From: Chloroflexota bacterium | GTDB lineage: Bacteria; Chloroflexota; Ktedonobacteria; Ktedonobacterales; JACDGC01 | NCBI GenBank assembly: GCA_021778805.1 | Contig: JAJYBV010000025.1 | Location: 1 to 39,665, forward strand | DNA: 39,665 nt | Direction of reading: 5' to 3' | Part shown: positions 24,475 through 32,224 of the stretch, piece by piece | Layout of the letters: every line of letters starts with the position of its first letter | Numbering within the stretch: the stretch's first letter is position 1 | Program-made: the position numbers and the translations under genes | Notes under the pieces: model-generated | What the model was told of the DNA's origin: nothing | Database searches by the model: none | The model's input: only the letters and a program-made list of their open reading frames with translations

Positions 24475-24566
24475 CCTGAGCCTGACAAACGGTAAGAGGA
24501 ATCGGGTGATACCCCCGGCGTCCTCTTACTTTATGCATTACATATGCTTAGGGCTATAGCATAGCC
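24475..24566 (+). ncRNA. Candidate structured RNA, copy 2 (unassigned)
   Basis: Outer stem CCTGAG (24475-24480)/CTTAGG (24547-24552). Inner stem GTAAGAGGA (24492-24500)/TCCTCTTAC (24521-24529) is perfect, with CGGG (24503-24506)/CCCG (24514-24517) inside it. A downstream hairpin GGCTAT/ATAGCC (24552-24566) shares a base with the outer stem. Single-stranded blocks ACAAA, ATC, GGCGT, TTTATGC and CTATAG match 19097-19187. It lies between the GH3 gene and the gene at 24723. Confidence 0.5.
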
Positions 24567-24722
24567 TCACTGCTTACCTGATAGTTGCCATTTATATTAA
24601 AATCAGTTCAATTCAATGATCAATTGTAAAATAGCCTTCAGTTTTTATACCTTTACTCCGATATAATACTCATACGCAACGTATACTTTGTCTGCGCAAA
24701 TTTGTTTAATAGAGGTGCTGGT

Positions 24723-25163
24723 GTGGATCTGGATGCTATTCTGGCGGAAGTATTGGCGCCATTAGGAGTAGTGTTGGGTGAAGAAGAGCGCTTGGAAACA
24801 ACTATGACTGATTCGACAGATTCAGAGGGTGAATCAACATGCTCAATGTTTCAGACCTCACGTGAACACTACGGTGTTTTTTATCGATTAGATTTAGTCG
24901 GCGGCTTCCCAGAGCTGCGAATATTCGTTCCGGCGGAGGTTCCTCCGGTGCGCATGGCCGCATTCCGTGTAAAACCTGCCCCTGCTTCAGATATGCTGCA
25001 ATGGTTCCGGCAATTGGATGATGTAGCCATGGTCGGAGACACTAACGCAGCAAACAATCACGTGCTTTTTGCGTGCGGGGAAATATTGAAAAATTTATTT
25101 TGGGCCGGCAACGCCGACGCAATGCATTTTCCGCCGGGCATTTTGGTGTCTCGATTATTTTAA
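24723..25163 (+). CDS. Unknown 146-aa protein
   Basis: GTG 24723 is chosen because AGAGGTG (24711-24717) lies 5 nt upstream; an in-frame TTG at 24702 lacks such a site. The protein is soluble and acidic with no family I recognise. It reads as an alpha/beta fold: an N-terminal helix (LDAILAEVLAPLGVVL), an acidic Ser/Thr-rich loop, then strands (GVFYRLDLVGGFPELRIFVP). TATAAT at 24662-24667 may be its -10. It is followed by a good terminator and converges with a HAD phosphatase gene. Function unknown. Confidence 0.7.
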   Translation: MDLDAILAEVLAPLGVVLGEEERLETTMTDSTDSEGESTCSMFQTSREHYGVFYRLDLVGGFPELRIFVPAEVPPVRMAAFRVKPAPASDMLQWFRQLDDVAMVGDTNAANNHVLFACGEILKNLFWAGNADAMHFPPGILVSRLF

Positions 25164-25199
25164 CGCGCCAAGCACGGTTCGTTCCTATCTCCTAAGTCA

Positions 25200-25239
25200 G
25201 AGCGCCGCTTCAGGGCTGAAAAAGCGCTCCGGCTTTTTT
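25200..25239 (+). terminator. Rho-independent terminator
   Basis: GAGCGC (25200-25205) pairs with GCGCTC (25224-25229), followed by CGGC and a run of six T (25234-25239). It ends the + gene at 25163, just before the convergent gene ending at 25243. Confidence 0.75.
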
Positions 25240-25242
25240 GCG

Positions 25243-25929
25243 TTATGCAAACGAAATCATAGCCAGCGCATCCAGCAGTGATCGCGTCGTAATAGTTACC
25301 GGTGGAAATTGCAGTTTTGCCGTATGTTCACAGGGAACACAAACTACCGAAGATCCCGCAGCCATACCCGCAACTGCGCCATGCGGCGCATCTTCAAACA
25401 CAAGGCACTGTTCCGGCGCAACGCCAAGCAGTTTTGCCGCCATAAAAAAAATATCCGGCGCGGGTTTCCCATGTTCTACTTGGTCTCCCGTTACCCGCAG
25501 TGGGAAAAAGGCGCTTAACCCGGTTAAAGATAAACACAACTCTGCGTGGCTTTGCGCCCCCGATGTAGCAAGCGCCAGCGGAACAGAATGAGCAGAAAGC
25601 GCCTGAACCAATTCAATTGCTCCGGGCATCGGCTTCAAAGATTGGCGTAGCAGTTCTTCCATAACAATTCTGCGTTCGCTGACCAAGTCTTCCGGAGTTT
25701 GCGGAATGCCATATTGCGCAACAAACAGCCGCGCATCATCAATAATCCGCATGCCAAATAAAGCGTCGATATCTTCTTGCCGCAAAGGGATATGGTAGCG
25801 CGCCAAAATAATTCGCCAAGCTTCGGTGGCAAGGCCTTCGCTGTCTACAAGCAAACCATCCATATCAAAAATTGCGGCGTCCATCTGCAAAGGGTGTGTT
25901 GCGTTTGGAATTTGAAGATAAAAACTCAT
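25243..25929 (-). CDS. HAD-superfamily sugar-phosphate phosphatase/phosphomutase-like
   Basis: About 228 aa. HAD motifs are complete: FDMDGLLVDS (Asp22 nucleophile, Asp24), ATSGA (motif II), GKPAPDIF (Lys of motif III) and VFEDAPHG (motif IV). A four-helix cap follows motif I, as in beta-phosphoglucomutase and phosphoglycolate phosphatase relatives. The substrate cannot be told. ATG 25929 lies 10 nt after the stop of the LURP-one-related gene; the frame extends to TTG 25959 inside that gene, which is less likely. Probably the last gene of a minus-strand unit. Confidence 0.85.
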   Translation of the reverse strand: MSFYLQIPNATHPLQMDAAIFDMDGLLVDSEGLATEAWRIILARYHIPLRQEDIDALFGMRIIDDARLFVAQYGIPQTPEDLVSERRIVMEELLRQSLKPMPGAIELVQALSAHSVPLALATSGAQSHAELCLSLTGLSAFFPLRVTGDQVEHGKPAPDIFFMAAKLLGVAPEQCLVFEDAPHGAVAGMAAGSSVVCVPCEHTAKLQFPPVTITTRSLLDALAMISFA

Positions 25930-25939
25930 AAAAATACAA

Positions 25940-26422
25940 TCACTTTTCGCTATCTTCAATCATATCGATAGCCAAAGAACACGCCAAAACAAACGCGGCG
26001 TCCGCATCATTCTGCACATCTACGCCGTAGGTTTCATGGAAAGAAAACCATTGCTTGGAAATTTGAGCAATGGTTGCGCCGGAGCGGGTAAATACAAATT
26101 CGTGTTCCGTAAAATTACCGGAAATTTCCACATTCTGTTCCCCAGGAATGGTAACAGTGAAGCGATCTCCAAAAAATGTAAATAGTTGCTTATGCAATTC
26201 AATAATTGGGCGGCCAGTCAATTCAACTTCATACGTCGCGCCAATTGCCAGCAATTTGCGATAAATAACCGCAACTTTGTTACCGGACACATCTTGCATT
26301 TCCAAACGGTTATGAATGCTGAAGAACGCGCCGTTTACTTGAAACTGCGGATTGCCCGCTTCGTCGCTGATAACAGAGTCTTCTGTGATGTGAAATATTT
26401 TTTCCTTAACAATATAACGCAT
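25940..26422 (-). CDS. LURP-one-related (LOR, tubby-like fold) protein
   Basis: 160 aa, the usual length for this family. The pattern is clear: MRYIVKEKIFHI at the start, DEAGNPQFQVNG, then ISKQWFSFHETYGVDV and a final helix with FVLACSLAIDMI. The fold is the 12-stranded tubby-like barrel around one helix, seen in LURP-one proteins and phospholipid scramblases; the bacterial role is unknown. AGG 6-8 nt before ATG 26422 supports the start. It lies 147 bp after the redox operon and 10 bp before the HAD gene on the same strand. Confidence 0.8.
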   Translation of the reverse strand: MRYIVKEKIFHITEDSVISDEAGNPQFQVNGAFFSIHNRLEMQDVSGNKVAVIYRKLLAIGATYEVELTGRPIIELHKQLFTFFGDRFTVTIPGEQNVEISGNFTEHEFVFTRSGATIAQISKQWFSFHETYGVDVQNDADAAFVLACSLAIDMIEDSEK

Positions 26423-26569
26423 ATCAACCTGCTTTCATATGCGCAGCCGAAAATGCATCTTTCAGCTGCATATAGTGCGCGGCAAACACCACCGCCGCTT
26501 TTAATACTTTAGAATACACGCCAATCTCCGAACGCGCCTTGCGATGCGCAGGAGATCAAGCACAAACGA

Positions 26570-28993
26570 TCATTCCCGTATGCGACGCGCCGGCAACGGG
26601 CGAATCAGCGGATTGACCTGCGGAGCCTCGCTCTCTTTGCGCGGCACACGCTGCGGAACCAGATAATCCGGTGAACGCGCCAGATCATCCATATGCAAGC
26701 TAATGCCGGGGCCAACTCTATTAAAGAATGATAATTCAAAGTTGGGTGTTTCTCCCAATGCGCCATGCGGGCATACCTCTACACAATCGCCGCAGAAAAT
26801 ACACCGATCAAGCGCAAAATCCCACGTCACCAGTTCGCGCTCCGCCATCATCAACGATCCGGTGGGGCATACCTGAACACAGGCGCCGCAAGAAACACAA
26901 TCGGTATCACTCAGCGAAACATTAAACGGTGTGCTCACAATAGTGTCGAATCCTTTGCCAAACATACCATAGCAGTTGGGGCCGATAACATCATGGCACA
27001 CGCGAACGCATTGCGTGCAGTTAATGCATTTATTGGGATCCCGCAAAATAAAGGTATGAGAAATATCGATTTCATAATCATGGAAATCGTTCGGTTCCCC
27101 GTCATGGAAGCGATTATTATCCAACCCATATTCTATGCTGTACATTTGCAAATCGCACTGACCGGCGGCCGGGCACGCGCATTGCAAGCATCGCGCCGAT
27201 TCGCGTTTTGCCTGGTCTGCAGTATAGCCTAACTCAATTAATTTAAAATTCCGTTTGCGATCATCATAGGGCAGCATGGGCATTTTAACTTTCGGCTCAA
27301 CAGGTTTATACGGCACAATGGAAAACAAATCCGGTTTTCGTTCCGAGGCCTCAATACGTTTTGCCACATCTTTCATATCTTCGCCTTTTAGAAAAGCGTC
27401 GATAGAGCGCGCGCTCAGCTTGCCTTGGGCTACGCATTGAATAACGGTTTGAGCGCCCATTTGGCAGTCTCCGCCGGAGAAAACACCTTCACGATCAGTC
27501 ATAAAGTTCCAGGGGTCGGTAAGCACGGTTTTCCATTTCGATGTTTTAACGCCCTTCACATAGTCCGGGAAATACGAAACATCCGGTGATTGACCGAACG
27601 CTGGAATAATCGTATCACAACCTACAGTAAACTCAGTGCCTTTTTGCGGAACCGGTCTTCGGCGGCCGGAAGCGTCTGGCTCACCAAGCGCCATTCTAAT
27701 CAGCTCTAAACCGGAAAGTTTATCATTTTTCGTAACCAATTTTGTCGGTGCAGTCAAAAGCAGTAATTCTGTGCCTTCGGCCTCACCATCTTCAACTTCT
27801 TCCGGTGTGGCAGACATTTCTTTGCGGCCGCGGCGATAAGCGGTATGGGTTTGAGCGCCAAGCCGCAGCGAAGTTCGCGTACAGTCGAACGTAGTAAAAC
27901 CGCCGCCAAGCACCATTACTTCGGTGTCGGGGTCTACCGGAACCGGCAAACCGCGAGTTTTATCCATCAGATAAGAAATCGCGTTGATTAAGCCTTGGGT
28001 ATCTTCGGGGGAAGCTTCGGATCCGTCTACGAATGTAATGGGGTTGGAAGTCCAAGCGCCGATTCCCAGAAAAACCGCGTTAAACCCGGCGGCAAAAAGA
28101 TCATCTACCGTAAAATCTTTGCCCAATTTTACGTTATACTGCACTTCTACGCCAAGTTTCCAAACACCTTCAATTTCTTTATCAAGAATATCTTTTTCAA
28201 GGCGATATTCGGGAATGCCATAGCGGGTCATGCCGCCGGATTGCGCCATCATATCAAAAACTTTAACGGCGTGGCCCTTCAGCGCTAAATAATAAGCGGC
28301 AGATAACCCTGCCGGACCGGCGCCGATAACAGCAATTTTTTTGCCGGTAGGCGCTTCTTGCGGCCATGGTGTGGGCGGGTCATCCAAAGATCGTTCGGCG
28401 GCGTAGCCATGCATGCGGCAAATAGCAATTTCTTCATCCACCAAAGCGCGCCGGCATTTTTCCTGACACGGAGCCGGGCAAACTTTCCCCAGCATATACG
28501 GGAAGGGCAGCACTTCTTTAATCAGGCGTGTGGCTTCGCGATCTTCCCCTTTTGCAATAAGCTCTAAATATCCGGGAATATCAATATGGGTAGGGCACCC
28601 AACTTGGCACGGCGGCTGACAATAGGCGTTATGATCGGAAAGGATCATCTCCAAATTTGTGCGGCGGATGTGAGTGAGTTCTTCAGATTTAGTTTGAACC
28701 GAAATTCCCGGGGCAGCGGGTGTATTGCAAGATGGAATGGGCTGATCGACACCGTCGACGTGAACCAAACACATGCGGCACGCCGATGTAGGATTCAATT
28801 TTTCATCATTGCATAAATTCGGGATATCAATAATCCCATGTGAAATAGCTGCGCTGAGAATGGTTTGGCCATCATGCGCTTTAACGGTTTGCCCGTCGAT
28901 AGTAAAGGAAAAAGATGGCTGCCCATGCTCATCTCTTTCATGTATTGTATCGGCTGAATTGGTATTCTTCAGCGTATCAGTTGTAATTGCCAT
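26570..28993 (-). CDS. Hybrid NuoG-type / GltD-type iron-sulfur flavoprotein with a NuoI-like C-terminal motif
   Basis: 807 aa. Order: a 2Fe-2S ferredoxin domain (Cys61, 72, 75, 89) and a His/Cys helix as in NuoG (about 25-125); GltD-type cysteines (125, 129, 133, 172, 176, 180); a FAD site GAGPAG (224-229); an NAD(P) site (VMVLGGGFTTFDC); and GGDCQMGAQTV. Three CxxCxxCxxxC motifs follow, at 656-666, 699-709 and 731-741. The first two look like NuoG/ferredoxin. The third (CIFCGDCVEVCPHGAL, then TPNFEL) looks like the second half of NuoI. It should oxidise or reduce NAD(P)H and pass electrons along many clusters. AGGAG lies 7 nt before ATG. It is the last gene of the nuo-like operon. Confidence 0.85.
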   Translation of the reverse strand: MAITTDTLKNTNSADTIHERDEHGQPSFSFTIDGQTVKAHDGQTILSAAISHGIIDIPNLCNDEKLNPTSACRMCLVHVDGVDQPIPSCNTPAAPGISVQTKSEELTHIRRTNLEMILSDHNAYCQPPCQVGCPTHIDIPGYLELIAKGEDREATRLIKEVLPFPYMLGKVCPAPCQEKCRRALVDEEIAICRMHGYAAERSLDDPPTPWPQEAPTGKKIAVIGAGPAGLSAAYYLALKGHAVKVFDMMAQSGGMTRYGIPEYRLEKDILDKEIEGVWKLGVEVQYNVKLGKDFTVDDLFAAGFNAVFLGIGAWTSNPITFVDGSEASPEDTQGLINAISYLMDKTRGLPVPVDPDTEVMVLGGGFTTFDCTRTSLRLGAQTHTAYRRGRKEMSATPEEVEDGEAEGTELLLLTAPTKLVTKNDKLSGLELIRMALGEPDASGRRRPVPQKGTEFTVGCDTIIPAFGQSPDVSYFPDYVKGVKTSKWKTVLTDPWNFMTDREGVFSGGDCQMGAQTVIQCVAQGKLSARSIDAFLKGEDMKDVAKRIEASERKPDLFSIVPYKPVEPKVKMPMLPYDDRKRNFKLIELGYTADQAKRESARCLQCACPAAGQCDLQMYSIEYGLDNNRFHDGEPNDFHDYEIDISHTFILRDPNKCINCTQCVRVCHDVIGPNCYGMFGKGFDTIVSTPFNVSLSDTDCVSCGACVQVCPTGSLMMAERELVTWDFALDRCIFCGDCVEVCPHGALGETPNFELSFFNRVGPGISLHMDDLARSPDYLVPQRVPRKESEAPQVNPLIRPLPARRIRE

Positions 28994-29073
28994 GTATCAG
29001 CTCCTGCGAAAATGGTAGCGCGCCGGCGCTTAGCAAATAAAAGCGCCGGTATACATAAGATATACGCAGCGAT

Positions 29074-30351
29074 TTATAAAACGCCTTTTGTCGCATACCG
29101 GTGTGAACGTTGCGGCGCGCAAGTATGAAACGGGCATTCGCCTTTCATATGCTGAGAAAAATCTTCAGGGAAAGCAGTTTGCGCGGTTTGCGCTGCGCGT
29201 GATGCGTTCCAGCCAAAGCCACAGAGCGAGCCTCTGGGAATATACGTTAACAAATCAGTTAATGTTGCCATATCTTCATCTTTTGCAACATTGCTTGTCA
29301 TCGTTGCCAGCACAGTTGCGGCGCGTTTTACGCCTACTCGGCAGGGAACACATTTTCCGCATGTTTCTTTGGATAAATATTCCATGCGTTTCCGCGCCCA
29401 CTCTACCATACAAGTTTGCGCCGGAATCACTTCTATCACACCAGAGCCAACAATGCAGTTTACTGCGGCCAGCGTTTCATAGTCATAGGGAGTATTCCAC
29501 GCTTGGGGACCCAGCACGCCGCCTTCGGGGCCGCCAACGACAACCGCGCGAACAGTATTGGGGTTCAGCGCCATATTGCTTTTTTCAAAAATCTGCGCAA
29601 TGGTAGAGCCAAACGCAGCTTCAACAATAACCGGCTTTCCATCCAACCCATATAAAGTCAGCAATTTATAGTTATACGTCGCGGTGTTTCCGCCGGATTT
29701 TTTATCATCACTTGTGGCAGCCGGATTGATAATGCGAGTTACCGTATACAAAGTTTCGATATTATCAATAACCGTTGGGTATTCATACAAACCAATCTGG
29801 GCAGGGTATGGAGGCCGCTGCACAGCCATAGCGCGGCGGCCGCGCAAAATTTCCAGCATAACCGATTCTTCGCCGCCCATAAAGCCGGCGTCGGCTCCGG
29901 CAAAATTTATGGTGATAGTATTTAAATATCCGGAAGATTGCGCATCATTATATGCTTTCAGCATGGAGTCATAGCCGCTGTGATTTGCAGCTTTAAAATA
30001 AAAATATACCTCTTTTGCGCCAACTGCCCGCGCCGTAAGCGCTATACCTTCCAGCACAGCAAACGGTTCGCGAACCATCAGGTTTGCGGCGGCCAACGCT
30101 TGCGGATCTGCGTCGTAGGCATTGCAAACTAAATAGGTTGGGCCATCGCGCTGTACGGCTGCAAGCATAGCCGTATCCCATTTCTCGGCGGTATATTTAC
30201 CGGAGCCGCCGCGGCCGCGCAATTTTGCGGCGCGAACCTTATCACGAATCGACGCAGCCGTTTCGTTAGCCAGCGATCGGAAACCGCCTTTATTTACATA
30301 CTCTTGAATATTGCGCGACAAAACGACAGAATTTGAAGTTCCTTCAGGCAT
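29074..30351 (-). CDS. nuoF: NuoF-like NADH-dehydrogenase flavoprotein subunit
   Basis: About 425 aa from ATG 30351, which overlaps the upstream stop by 8 bp and has AGGAGAG about 7 nt upstream; the longer frame to 30489 is rejected. The FMN/NADH site has LRGRGGSGKYTAEKW (44-58). The usual NADEGEPGT-type loop reads NAYDADPQA (77-85), with Glu replaced by Asp and Gly by Gln. GADAGFMGGEES (152-163) replaces GAGAYICGEET. The 4Fe-4S (N3-type) cysteines are intact: 331, 334, 337 and 377. There is no N-terminal thioredoxin-like extension. These changes suggest altered nucleotide handling but an intact cluster. Operon partner of the NuoG/GltD hybrid. Confidence 0.88.
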   Translation of the reverse strand: MPEGTSNSVVLSRNIQEYVNKGGFRSLANETAASIRDKVRAAKLRGRGGSGKYTAEKWDTAMLAAVQRDGPTYLVCNAYDADPQALAAANLMVREPFAVLEGIALTARAVGAKEVYFYFKAANHSGYDSMLKAYNDAQSSGYLNTITINFAGADAGFMGGEESVMLEILRGRRAMAVQRPPYPAQIGLYEYPTVIDNIETLYTVTRIINPAATSDDKKSGGNTATYNYKLLTLYGLDGKPVIVEAAFGSTIAQIFEKSNMALNPNTVRAVVVGGPEGGVLGPQAWNTPYDYETLAAVNCIVGSGVIEVIPAQTCMVEWARKRMEYLSKETCGKCVPCRVGVKRAATVLATMTSNVAKDEDMATLTDLLTYIPRGSLCGFGWNASRAAQTAQTAFPEDFSQHMKGECPFHTCAPQRSHRYATKGVL

Positions 30352-31027
30352 TGGGCGCTCTCCTATGGTTAATATTGCCAAATTTGCCGCGAGTCGCCGC
30401 GGAAGGGCCGCGCGCCGGCTGATCTTCTCGCAATACGCCGGAAACGGATTTGGCGGGCGCATAATTTGGCAGGGCGGTTGCCACACCATACAGATCGCTG
30501 AGGTCTATACCCAGTGTTTCAACCATGCGGCGCGCAACCTTCAGCGGAAGTGCGCCATATGCAGCCATCACTTGGCTTACCAGCGCGGTCAGGTTATATG
30601 GCTCCAGCGAAGATTGCGCAATAATTGCGTCAACCTTATCCAACTCGGTCGGCTCTTCTAAATGTATTTTTGTGGGAGCCTGCGCAACCGGCGACATAAC
30701 ACGATGCGGATAGTCTACAGCGTATTCCGCATAGCGGGGAGTATAGAAACCGGCGCGCGCTTTTTCGGAAAAATAAGGCCGTTTGCGGACCCGATGTGTT
30801 GATTGATAATGAATAGTAATTGCTCGCGGCGGGCAAACTTTTTCGCACAGCAGGCAAGCTTCACATTTTAAATGAAACGGGGTATCTTGCCCATCCTCTT
30901 GAATCAGTTGAATCAATCCGCGGCTGCGTTCGGGAAGCTCCCGTTTTTCATAAGGATAAAGCCGGGTGACTTTATGCTTGCCCAAATGGCTGAGGGTTAA
31001 CCCCATGCCTTGAAAAACGCCTTTCAT
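30344..31027 (-). CDS. Hybrid of half-NuoI and the NuoE helical domain
   Basis: 227 aa. Residues 1-75 match the start of NuoI (TLSHLGKHKVTRLYPYEKRE, then LPERSRG) with one ferredoxin motif, C55-x2-C58-x2-C61-x3-C65-P. The second NuoI motif is absent. A linker follows, then residues about 130-195 match the helical N-terminal domain of NuoE (LVSQVMAAYGALPLKVARRM, LYGVATALPNYAP). The NuoE thioredoxin-like 2Fe-2S domain is missing altogether. Start ATG 31027 lies 4 nt after the nuoB stop, with AAAGGAG about 12 nt upstream inside nuoB. The 3' end overlaps nuoF by 8 bp, indicating translational coupling. The clean open frame and couplings argue against a sequencing error. Confidence 0.8.
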   Translation of the reverse strand: MKGVFQGMGLTLSHLGKHKVTRLYPYEKRELPERSRGLIQLIQEDGQDTPFHLKCEACLLCEKVCPPRAITIHYQSTHRVRKRPYFSEKARAGFYTPRYAEYAVDYPHRVMSPVAQAPTKIHLEEPTELDKVDAIIAQSSLEPYNLTALVSQVMAAYGALPLKVARRMVETLGIDLSDLYGVATALPNYAPAKSVSGVLREDQPARGPSAATRGKFGNINHRRAPNA

Positions 31028-31031
31028 AAAT

Positions 31032-31580
31032 TTATGCTTCTCCTTTAATTTTCAGGCCTTGTTTTTCAATTTTTTCGCGCAGCTTTAAAATGCCTTCTAC
31101 CAGCGCTTCCGGCCGGGGAGGGCAACCGGGCACGTACACATCTACCGGCACAATAGTATCTACGCCCTGAACTGTATAATAGCTATCGTAAAACTCTCCG
31201 CCAGAATTGGCGCACTGCCCCATGGAAAGCACCCATTTGGGTTCCGGCATTTGCTCAAACAGCCGTTTTAAACGCGGCGCCATTTTTACGGAAACCGTAC
31301 CGGCAACAATCATTAAATCGGCTTGCCGCGGACTGGAACGAAACACTTCGGATCCCCAGCGGCTTAAATCATAATGCGCCTGCGCGGCGGCCATCATTTC
31401 AATGGCGCAGCAGGCAAGACCGTAGCCCAGCGGCCAAATAGAGCGGCTGCGGGCATAGTTTTGCGCCCAAGTAATCATATCGGCAAGGCTCGTCATCACT
31501 ACATTCGCTTCTTGATTCCCTGCGATATAATCTTTCGGTGTTTGCGGATATTCGAACGGGCCTTTTTTTTGCGCGCTCAT
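31032..31580 (-). CDS. nuoB: NuoB-like NADH:quinone oxidoreductase subunit (cluster N2 type)
   Basis: 182 aa, normal for NuoB. The four N2-cluster ligands are visible: adjacent Cys57-Cys58 in [12 protein letters not shown], Cys123 in [10 protein letters not shown] and Cys153 in [13 protein letters not shown]. In complex I this subunit hands electrons to quinone together with NuoD. Here it begins a four-gene operon with no NuoD, NuoC or membrane subunit in the window, so its electron acceptor is unclear. GGGAG lies about 9 nt before ATG 31580. The divergent cbs gene and an IS605-like element lie upstream. Confidence 0.9.
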   Translation of the reverse strand: MSAQKKGPFEYPQTPKDYIAGNQEANVVMTSLADMITWAQNYARSRSIWPLGYGLACCAIEMMAAAQAHYDLSRWGSEVFRSSPRQADLMIVAGTVSVKMAPRLKRLFEQMPEPKWVLSMGQCANSGGEFYDSYYTVQGVDTIVPVDVYVPGCPPRPEALVEGILKLREKIEKQGLKIKGEA

Positions 31581-31701
31581 AATATATATCTCCCAATATT
31601 TTAAGTATGGAATATGGGTATTCTGTTAGAAATTATACCACGATTTCAATCAAGCGGCATGCAAGGTGAAACTGCCGGCCGTTTTACATGTGGTACAATG
31701 A

Positions 31702-32042
31702 GTTACATAAAGCCCGTAAAGCCGCTGTGGCTTTAGCCCATGCGGATGCAAGGGCGTGCGTTGGCTAGAGCCAGAGGTTGTTTTCTGGCTGAAACTGTGT
31801 TACCCTTAGGATGAAGTCTGGCGAAAAGAGGCGCAAGCCGAAGCCATATCCTCCTACCGGACGATGCAACTTCATGAAGCATTCTCCTTGCGGTACCGTA
31901 GGGCATACGGAAACAGGCCAGTCTTGCACTGGCGTAACGCTTGGGGACAGAGGGGCCGCTGGCAGCAGGGCGTGAGTCCTGATGGTAAGCCCGCTGGCTG
32001 AACCAAGAATCTGCTTTGGCTTTAGCCTATGCAGAGTGTCAA
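31702..32042 (+). mobile_element. ORF-less IS200/IS605-like element
   Basis: It begins right after ATGA (31698-31701), the insertion context described for HEARO/IscB-type elements. Near each end is a 24-nt imperfect hairpin of identical layout (31722-31745 and 32011-32034): 4-bp stem, 3x3 internal loop, GGC-TTTA-GCC. The two agree at 20 of 24 bases, and one outer pair changes C-G to T-A. The right end (GAACCAAGAATC, hairpin, AGAGTGTCAA) is the usual IS200/IS605 right-end pattern. No transposase, IscB or TnpB frame lies inside. Confidence 0.7.
31746..32008 (+). ncRNA. Candidate omega-RNA/HEARO-like structured RNA
   Basis: Many nested helices can be drawn: AAGGG (31750)/CCCTT (31803) around AGCCAGA (31769-31775)/TCTGGCT (31784-31790); GTCTGG (31816)/CCGGAC (31857) around GGC-GCAA-GCC (31830-31839); ATGAAGT (31811-31817)/ACTTCAT (31869-31875), which competes with or crosses the previous helix; CCGTA/TACGG (31896-31910); GCCAGT/ACTGGC (31917-31933); and CAGG/CCTG (31966-31981). 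Such structure inside an IS605-like element fits a guide-RNA scaffold. IscB omega-RNA is more likely than TnpB RNA because of its length and 5' position, but this is inference. Confidence 0.55.
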
Positions 32043-32224
32043 ATATGCTTATCTATCGGCTGAACCTGCAACACACACAGATTGCCGGATGGCCGATTCT
32101 GCTGCAGTGATATATTTTGTGTGTTCGGCGCCGCACTGCCTTTTCCGTATCTTTTGCCAAAAGGGCCGTTAAACGCAGACGCAAATGAACAACGACGTTC
32201 TTGAATGTAAGGCGGATCAAATCT

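Noticed and set aside
29088..29606. 172-aa + frame opposite nuoF
   Set aside because: Shadow of nuoF, which has intact cluster motifs in the other strand.
30344..31027. Frameshifted, ordinary NuoI and NuoE genes
   Set aside because: The frame is continuous, the ends couple tightly to nuoB and nuoF, and there is no room for the missing domains.
31702..32042. tmRNA, RNase P RNA or group II intron
   Set aside because: I see none of the constant sequences of these RNAs; the terminal hairpins and right end fit an IS605-like element better.
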